Below, piece by piece: positions 58,950-64,000 of a stretch of 64,000 nt of DNA. Where the stretch lies: NCBI GenBank assembly GCA_016648135.1, contig JADDOH010002325.1, forward strand, positions 62,001 to 126,000, given 5' to 3'. The notes under the pieces are model-generated. The model did no database searches and was not told where the DNA came from. It saw only the letters and a list, made by a program, of their open reading frames with translations. The position numbers were made by a program, and so were the translations under genes. Origin of the DNA: Agrypnia vestita (taxonomy: Eukaryota; Arthropoda; Insecta; Trichoptera; Phryganeidae). Numbering within the stretch: position 1 is the first letter of the stretch; each line of letters opens with the position of its first letter.

Positions 58950-59021
58950 ATATATATATACATATATATATTATATATTCTATATATATAATATATATAT
59001 ATAATATTAATATAATTAATA
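58950..59021. repeat. AT microsatellite
   Basis: About 70 bases of nearly alternating AT with short interruptions. Confidence 0.9.
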
Positions 59022-59250
59022 TAAAGAAACCCGTGTTTCCTTACCCGCCAAGTTTTCTCCACAACCACCCACTGGTGGCTATGGTGGCGGATAGCTCTTG
59101 GTGTCACATCTAAAATATGCGAGTTTGGTGGGGGTGGCTGTGCTTAAGTGGGAGTGGGTGACGAAAGTGTGCTTCCTAGCACATTGTTTTGTTATGGGAA
59201 GGCCGCAAATGCTTCAGATTGTTTCAAAATAGGCGCGCCGACTGTGTCGG

Positions 59251-59443
59251 TGAGTCTAGGAAGTTCCGGAAAAACCTGCTAAGAAAGTTCTAAAAGGAGA
59301 AGGTTCTAGAAAATTCCCGAAAGTTCTATAAGGTTCTAAACTAAATGGCGGAATGTGTCTGTGTGTCTAAAAGGTTCCTGTACATTCAATAAATTTGTTG
59401 AAAGTTCTGGAAGGAGAACGTTCTAGAAAGTTCGCGAAAGTTC
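59251..59443. promoter_or_regulatory. Duplicated array of heat-shock-element (HSE) blocks
   Basis: HSEs are alternating GAA and TTC blocks every 5 bases and bind heat-shock factor trimers. Here six perfect blocks begin at 59299, 59304, 59309, 59314, 59319 and 59324 (GAA, TTC, GAA, TTC, GAA, TTC). A second perfect set of six starts at 59416, 59421, 59426, 59431, 59436 and 59441. The two lie in a tandem duplication of period 117. Additional pairs lie at 59283/59288, 59400/59405/59410 and TTC..GAA at 59264/59269. No heat-shock gene or TATA-plus-frame arrangement was recognised on either side, so the target, if any, is unknown. It may belong to a repeat or transposon. Confidence 0.65.
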
Positions 59444-59971
59444 TATGACGGTCCAAACAGTGTACTAAAAATCTACGCGTGCGAAGCCGCTCGGGCACAG
59501 ATAGTCGGAGGATAAATTAGCAGGTCTAAATTTAAATAAATTAAAAAATTAAATGAACCAAGAGTACGAGTGAAAATTATTCTGCGTCGCAACATTTAAT
59601 TAATATCCAAACACATAGTATAAAATGCTCAGCGACGCAAGATATGAATGAAGTTATTATGTATGTTATTACGGGTATCTAATTATGTTTTTCTTTTATT
59701 GTGTCTTATCGAAAATTATTTTTATTAAATTATTACTTTACTACGTTATTATATTTGTTTCATTATGCTATTATTCATAACTGCTTCATTATCTTCAGTT
59801 TTTCTATTCTATTGCTACTGTTATTGTATTTTTTGTTCTTATTGTTTATACTTTTCTAATTTGTTTCTATGTGAAATATATTAGGAAACAAGTAAAAACG
59901 TTTGATTCTTATAACTTATGCTCTTATTCATATATATCATTAACTTGTGTCTGTTAAATTTTTGAATGAAT
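59444..59971. other. Non-coding stretch downstream of the HSE array
   Basis: A GC-richer piece at 59475-59515 precedes plain AT-rich sequence. No gene is recognised. Confidence 0.4.
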
Positions 59972-60289
59972 TTATAAAAAAATTAAAATTGGCAGATTAA
60001 CCGACTTGATAAATGTGTAACCGGATATGTCATACTCATTATATCGATTAACTAACCGATGGCTTATAACGGGTAAGTAACTACCGGTTGCTAGTTTATT
60101 TTTTCTGCAAGACACCTCCAAAAAATCCTGTTCCGCGATATTTCCGCGACTCCCACTGCTAAGATAAGGATTTCTCACTGGGGCGCGGACCTCCTGGGGT
60201 GACCCCAGAACTGTTTTTCCACTGGGACCGCTCACAGGATTCGCCTTGGTTAACTTTTCTCTTGCAACTGAAGTACGTGATAAGCTCAC
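59972..60289 (-). CDS. Unrecognised open frame, 105 codons
   Basis: Begins MSLSRTSVAREKLTKANPVS, is rich in Ser, Gly, Pro and Arg in its first 60 residues, and ends hydrophobic (SVNLPILIFL) inside AT-rich sequence. The composition differs from AT-driven chance frames nearby. I see no domain, signal peptide or catalytic motif. It may be a gag-like or transposon-derived fragment, or a chance frame in a GC-richer repeat. It overlaps the second cluster of CCGGTTA-type motifs at 59996-60095. Confidence 0.28.
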   Translation of the reverse strand: MSLSRTSVAREKLTKANPVSGPSGKTVLGSPQEVRAPVRNPYLSSGSRGNIAEQDFLEVSCRKNKLATGSYLPVISHRLVNRYNEYDISGYTFIKSVNLPILIFL

Positions 60290-60489
60290 TTGGTCCTATC
60301 TAGGGTTTTGCTCAGTTGGATCGGGTCAGAAGGATCATATAATATATGTGGAATAATAAACCGCATTAACACCCAACTCCTCATTCATATTCGTGTAATT
60401 ATGTATTCATCTTGCTTTACTTGGTAAGAAGAGAAAGGTTTTGTGAGTAATCGAATGAAATTTATGTATAGAATTATAATCTTTGTTGT
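60290..60489. other. Non-coding stretch
   Basis: No gene, repeat family or site is recognised. Confidence 0.4.
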
Positions 60490-60558
60490 CCTCTTCTTCT
60501 TCTTCTTCCTCAGACATATCTCCACTGCATGATGTAGGCCTCTTCTAGCGTTCTCCAG
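60490..60558 (-). pseudogene. Extreme 3' end of a LINE
   Basis: The minus strand reads WRTLEEAYIMQWRYV, stop, followed by a GAAGAAGAAGAAG tail. It matches the W..LEEAY..QW C-terminus and short-repeat tail of RTE-like LINEs. Only about 20 codons survive. Confidence 0.6.
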
Positions 60559-60609
60559 ATTATAATTTTTTGTTATTGTTGACTTTGCTATTTATTGTTA
60601 AACACAATC

Positions 60610-60660
60610 TTTATAACCCTTATTAATTCGAACCGCTAATTAGATGTCGTAACCACTACA
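60610..60660 (-). repeat. tRNA-like SINE fragment
   Basis: The minus strand reads CTGGTGTAGTGGTTACGACA, a box-A-like sequence, followed closely by GCGGTTCGAATT, a box-B-like sequence, with too little spacing for a tRNA. It is probably an internally deleted SINE head. Confidence 0.42.
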
Positions 60661-60712
60661 CCAGTGTTGGGGAACCTGTAGTGCGCGTACCGTAGATGGC
60701 ACGTCAACGATC
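60661..60712 (+). repeat. Possible left end of a hAT-type MITE
   Basis: CAGTGTTGGGGAACCTGTAG followed by TGCGCGTACC resembles hAT termini of the CAGTG.T...AACCT...GTACGCGTACC style. No matching right end was found. Confidence 0.3.
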
Positions 60713-61119
60713 TAATGATTCATTATTTTACGAAATTAATTTTGTAAATGTAGCTCAAGACATAAAACGTTGACTGATAAATCCACTTGTTGGTGCGTAT
60801 AACCAAAAGTGGTGACATTTTAACCAGGTAAAAATAACATAAATCATTTGATATCGAACGAACGCACAGTTGAAAAAAATCTCATTTATAAATAACTGAT
60901 ATGGGTTTTCTATTGGTAACGAGTCCATTTTTATGAATTTTTTAAAATTTTTAATTTACTTAAATTCCGAAAAATACTTTTTTTTCATTCAAAAATGCTC
61001 AGAAGGGTGAATGAAGAATGACTTAGTAAACCAACTATAGAAAAGTCAATGAACCCATTCTATCTCATCAGACCGTTGTGTTAAAGGATGACGCGGTCCT
61101 CGCATCATGTTTCACAGTA
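60713..61119. other. Non-coding stretch
   Basis: No gene, repeat family or site is recognised. Confidence 0.4.
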
Positions 61120-61122
61120 GAA

Positions 61123-61147
61123 AACTAATTAATTAATTAATTAATTG
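61123..61147. repeat. (AATT)n microsatellite
   Basis: About six TAAT/AATT units in a row. Confidence 0.9.
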
Positions 61148-61311
61148 TAGTTTTTTACGTAAAAGAAAGCTCGGCACGTCAGACAGTAGATAAATAATTT
61201 TTGAGAATTTTTGGCACACTCACGTTAAAAGGTTTACCATCGCTACACTAAACTTCAATAGACAAATCAAATCAAAGTTAAAATAATTATAGTCAAATAA
61301 AATCCAGAATA

Positions 61312-61480
61312 TTCTTAGGTTTTCACGGCCTCTCAGAATCTTCTGGTTTGTGTCTTCTGGGGTATTATGCCGTGTCAAGACATTAGCCCTTATGATGGAC
61401 CCTGCAATAGGATTCGAAACTTCGGCCAGAAAGGTCGTAAAAACATGGCATAATACCTCAGAAGACACAAACCAGAAAAT
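61312..61480. repeat. Dispersed repeat family T, copy 2, with inverted arms
   Basis: Arms of 31 bases at 61341-61371 (starts TTCTGGTTTGTGTCTTCTGG) and 61447-61477 (ends AAGACACAAACCAGAA) are reverse complements with one mismatch. The 75-base spacer contains GATTCGAAACTTCGG. Its left half resembles the 37.1-kb family-T copy, which lacks the mirrored arm. Confidence 0.8.
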
Positions 61481-61617
61481 AAAATCAAAGTCATAATAAT
61501 TATGCAAGTTATATTTATGCGAACCAGAATCAAATGAGGCATAGGTATGGTAAAAATTTGTTTATCGAGACTTAATAAAAAATGATGTCTCTAGTATAAT
61601 CCATTCAAATATATTAA

Positions 61618-61870
61618 AAACTAGCTTACCGTTAGGGTAGCGTTCCTAAAAAACGCATCGCCCAACCATTTTTTCAATGACTTTAGTTATAAAATAAGTC
61701 ACCACGAAAAGCCTTTATATTTTAACGAAATAATATATAGCCTTTGTCCACTTTGAATGTCTATTCTAAATATTGGTGAAAGAATTTTTGAAATCGGATA
61801 AGTAGTTTCGGAAATCACCTCCTACATCCAAACATACAAACTTTACCACTTTATATATATGTAAAGATTC
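61618..61870 (+). repeat. Dispersed repeat family S, copy 2
   Basis: Starts ACTAGCTTACCG, then AAAATAAGTCACCACGAAAA, GCC, TTTTAACGAAATAATATATAG, TATTCTAAATATTGGTGAAA, GAATTTTTGAAATCGG, ACCTCCTACATCC. It matches the minus strand of 33470-33700. Confidence 0.65.
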
Positions 61871-61884
61871 CAATTCAGAACATA

Positions 61885-62072
61885 CATACATAAGTACAAC
61901 TTTCAAAAATTTGATAATGTGTGGATGTTTTCATCATGAAACTGGTGAATATTGCATTGTGTAGAGTGATCACTTAAGAATAGATCATATAGGTTTTGAG
62001 CCATGTAAGATCGTAAAATGTCTTCCATAAACATTTTTCATATTTCATATTCTCTGTGAGACTTCTATAATT
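61885..62072 (-). repeat. Dispersed repeat family R, copy
   Basis: The minus strand reads GTCTCACAGAGAATATGAA, TTTTACGATCTTACATGGC, TTAAGTGATCACTCTACAC and AATGCAATATTCACCAGTTT, in family-R order. Confidence 0.6.
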
Positions 62073-63214
62073 TATCTTAATTAAATAATCATTCCTCTGT
62101 GGACAAATCCAATAATTGTGTTCTCATACAATGTACAAATAAAAATAATGTTATAAATTATTAATTTTAGGATTTAAAAATACATTCCCAAAAATAAATT
62201 AAGTAATTACCACCGTTATAATATAATTTATTTTAACTTGCGCTCGTGAAAGCGAATATCACGTACTAATTTGTTAAAATTAAAAATAATACGTATAACG
62301 AAATGAAAAATATTGCGAATCACCAACCGACAAAAATACTAATGAAGGTCTGCTTTTATTCACATTTCATAACTTTAATTATGTATTTAATCTTGTCATT
62401 ATTCATACAGCCTATAGTGTAGGCTGGTGTTGTACAAATTAGGATGCTATCATATTCCTCTGAATTTATTAACATTTTTCAAGCCCTTTTTTCGTTCAAA
62501 AACCGCTGTTGATATTATTTTAATGCTAGAATATTTCGCTACAAGTGAATATAAGCGGGATGAAGTCTTTAAATTGCTTTCATGTTTTTAATTAATAAAG
62601 TATTTTTAATTACGAGTTGATGGAATTACGAAGGGCGTAAGGGTTAATATTTCTCGCCTAAAAAATTACAAAAGAACAATATTTATTAACCGAGAGAATT
62701 TTTTTTGTGAATAATTATTTTAAGTGCTTCTAATTACTCGCAGCTGTAAATAAAAAGTATGTTAAGCTAAAATTATTTTTATATTAAGTTAACTGTTTCA
62801 CAAAACGATTTTAAGTGTTAGGTAGTACCTCTGTATGAACCAAAATAAGATTTTTAAAACACTATTGACTATGGTCAGTGAGTCAACTCTTGCCGATGCA
62901 TGCCGAGCAAGTTCTGCTTTGCCTAGTACCAGTGATTAGCTGAATGTGATGTTTTTGTGTATGTACACATATAATATGTGTATGTACGTAATAAATATTC
63001 TGTTAAGTATTCTGTGTGAATCAAAACATTTTTGTCATCAAAAAATTTTTTTGAATAAACTCGGAGAAGTATAACTATAAGTATTACAAATTTAAAAAAA
63101 ATATAAAAAATTTGGACAGTATAACAATAAAAATACATTCCACAAAATATAAAATTATTATTCATTTTGCGTTTTACGCTGCAAGTATTTTAAAGAGAAA
63201 ATTTTTCATTTTAA
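62073..63214. other. AT-rich non-coding stretch
   Basis: No gene, repeat family or site is recognised. Confidence 0.45.
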
Positions 63215-63251
63215 ATCGATTAATTTGTATTAACAATACAAATTAATCGAT
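63215..63251. repeat. Perfect hairpin, 17-bp arms, 3-base loop
   Basis: ATCGATTAATTTGTATT (63215-63231) and AATACAAATTAATCGAT (63235-63251) are exact reverse complements separated by AAC. Confidence 0.92.
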
Positions 63252-64000
63252 GGTAGATGATGAGAATGGATGGAACAGAAAAAAGTGATGTTATAGAGTG
63301 ACGTTGAATAAAGAGACTAAACAGCTAATTTCACAAGTTTGGTAATAGTTCTCTTATACTCGTGGAAACTGTCATGGAATATGTCAATGAGGACGTTATG
63401 GTTATTTTATATTTTGTTGTATGACCTCAATATTCTAGATAAAGAATTAAAGTGAGCCATATTGTTATAAGAGTTAAAAGAGCAAATGTATTATATGTCC
63501 TAAGTCAGGAACATTCAAAATTTCTATACAAAATTCTGAATCAATATTGCCATGTATTATATTATATAGGTATATTAACTCCGAAATTAGTCTTCTATTT
63601 TCCAATTTGTGTATATGAAAATATTATTAATCAGATTATTAAAATAAATAAATAAGACTTAAAATATGTTCCGTGATTTTTCAGAGATGTCCGGCTATAA
63701 TGTAAATATTCGATCGAAGTTACTTTCATGATATAACGCATAACTTGTCTTTTGTCAAAGGTTATATCGAATAAATTATGTTCGATATAACCAAAGACAA
63801 GCAAGTTTAACAAAAACAGGCCAGAAATATTAAAAAAAATGTAAATTTTGATGTCGATTATCTCCGTAGCTTTGATAGTTCATCCAAAATGAAAGATATA
63901 TTTTCTATTCTAAATTAAATAAAGACCGAAGTTTTTTCTCCTAGCTACGAGACACCCTGTAGGTATTGTATTGTGTATTTTATGTTATGGACCCGCAATT
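63252..64000. other. AT-rich non-coding stretch to window end
   Basis: No gene is recognised. GAGACACCCTGTA near 63948 resembles the end motif of several insect MITEs but stands alone. Confidence 0.4.
63744..63801. repeat. Hairpin with 7-base bulge
   Basis: CTTGTCTTT plus GGTTATATCGAA on the left pairs with TTCGATATAACCAAAGACAAG (split 63781-63801) on the right. The left arm carries an extra TGTCAAA. Confidence 0.8.

Overview
This is AT-rich, intron- and intergenic-type animal DNA, most likely from an insect. Lepidoptera is the best guess, from the style of the LINE tails and short repeats, but nothing in the window proves it. I found no intact host gene, no rRNA, no functional tRNA, no CRISPR array and no bacterial operon structure. 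Almost everything I can identify is a transposable element or its remains. Most open frames are short and chance-like, and the ones I recognise are interrupted transposase or reverse-transcriptase pieces.

Layout. At 0-5 kb there is a Tc1-like transposase relic, the GIY-YIG tail of a Penelope-like element, a foldback MITE and a tandem duplication. At 4.9-6.1 kb lies an old mariner, followed at 6.2-8.5 kb by a 2.24-kb LTR-type sequence with TGTAACG/CGTTACA ends and a 4-bp duplication (GTTA). At 10.5-15.2 kb there is a long foldback, a LINE tail, a tRNA-derived SINE and a complete-looking 2.84-kb hAT-like transposon with a broken transposase. At 17.4-24.6 kb there is a Kolobok-like element, several LINE fragments, an LTR-like repeat and a perfect 68-bp palindrome. 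At 25-32 kb there is a tRNA-like element with inverted ends and two LINE insertions whose target-site duplications are still visible. From 32 to 64 kb there is a second Kolobok-like copy, two younger mariner copies with different internal deletions, a long RTE-like LINE piece, another SINE, a second LTR-like repeat and, near 59.3 kb, a duplicated array of perfect heat-shock-element blocks.

Families that recur inside the window: one mariner family (3 copies), one Kolobok-like family (2), RTE-type LINE fragments (about 9), CR1/Jockey-like LINE 3' ends (2), SINEs (2 plus 2 tRNA-like pieces), an LTR-like repeat (2), an unclassified family called R here (6 copies), an unclassified family Q (2), family S (2, perhaps 3), family T (2) and a foldback family (3). 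The mariner and Kolobok-like copies lack the parts needed to move themselves, so they were probably mobilised in trans by transposase made elsewhere.

Most notable: the two 6-block heat-shock-element arrays, the perfect palindrome with a copied spacer, the LTR-type element with preserved duplication, the complementary deletions of the two mariner copies, and the six-copy family R. All family assignments come from motif recognition by eye. No database search was run.
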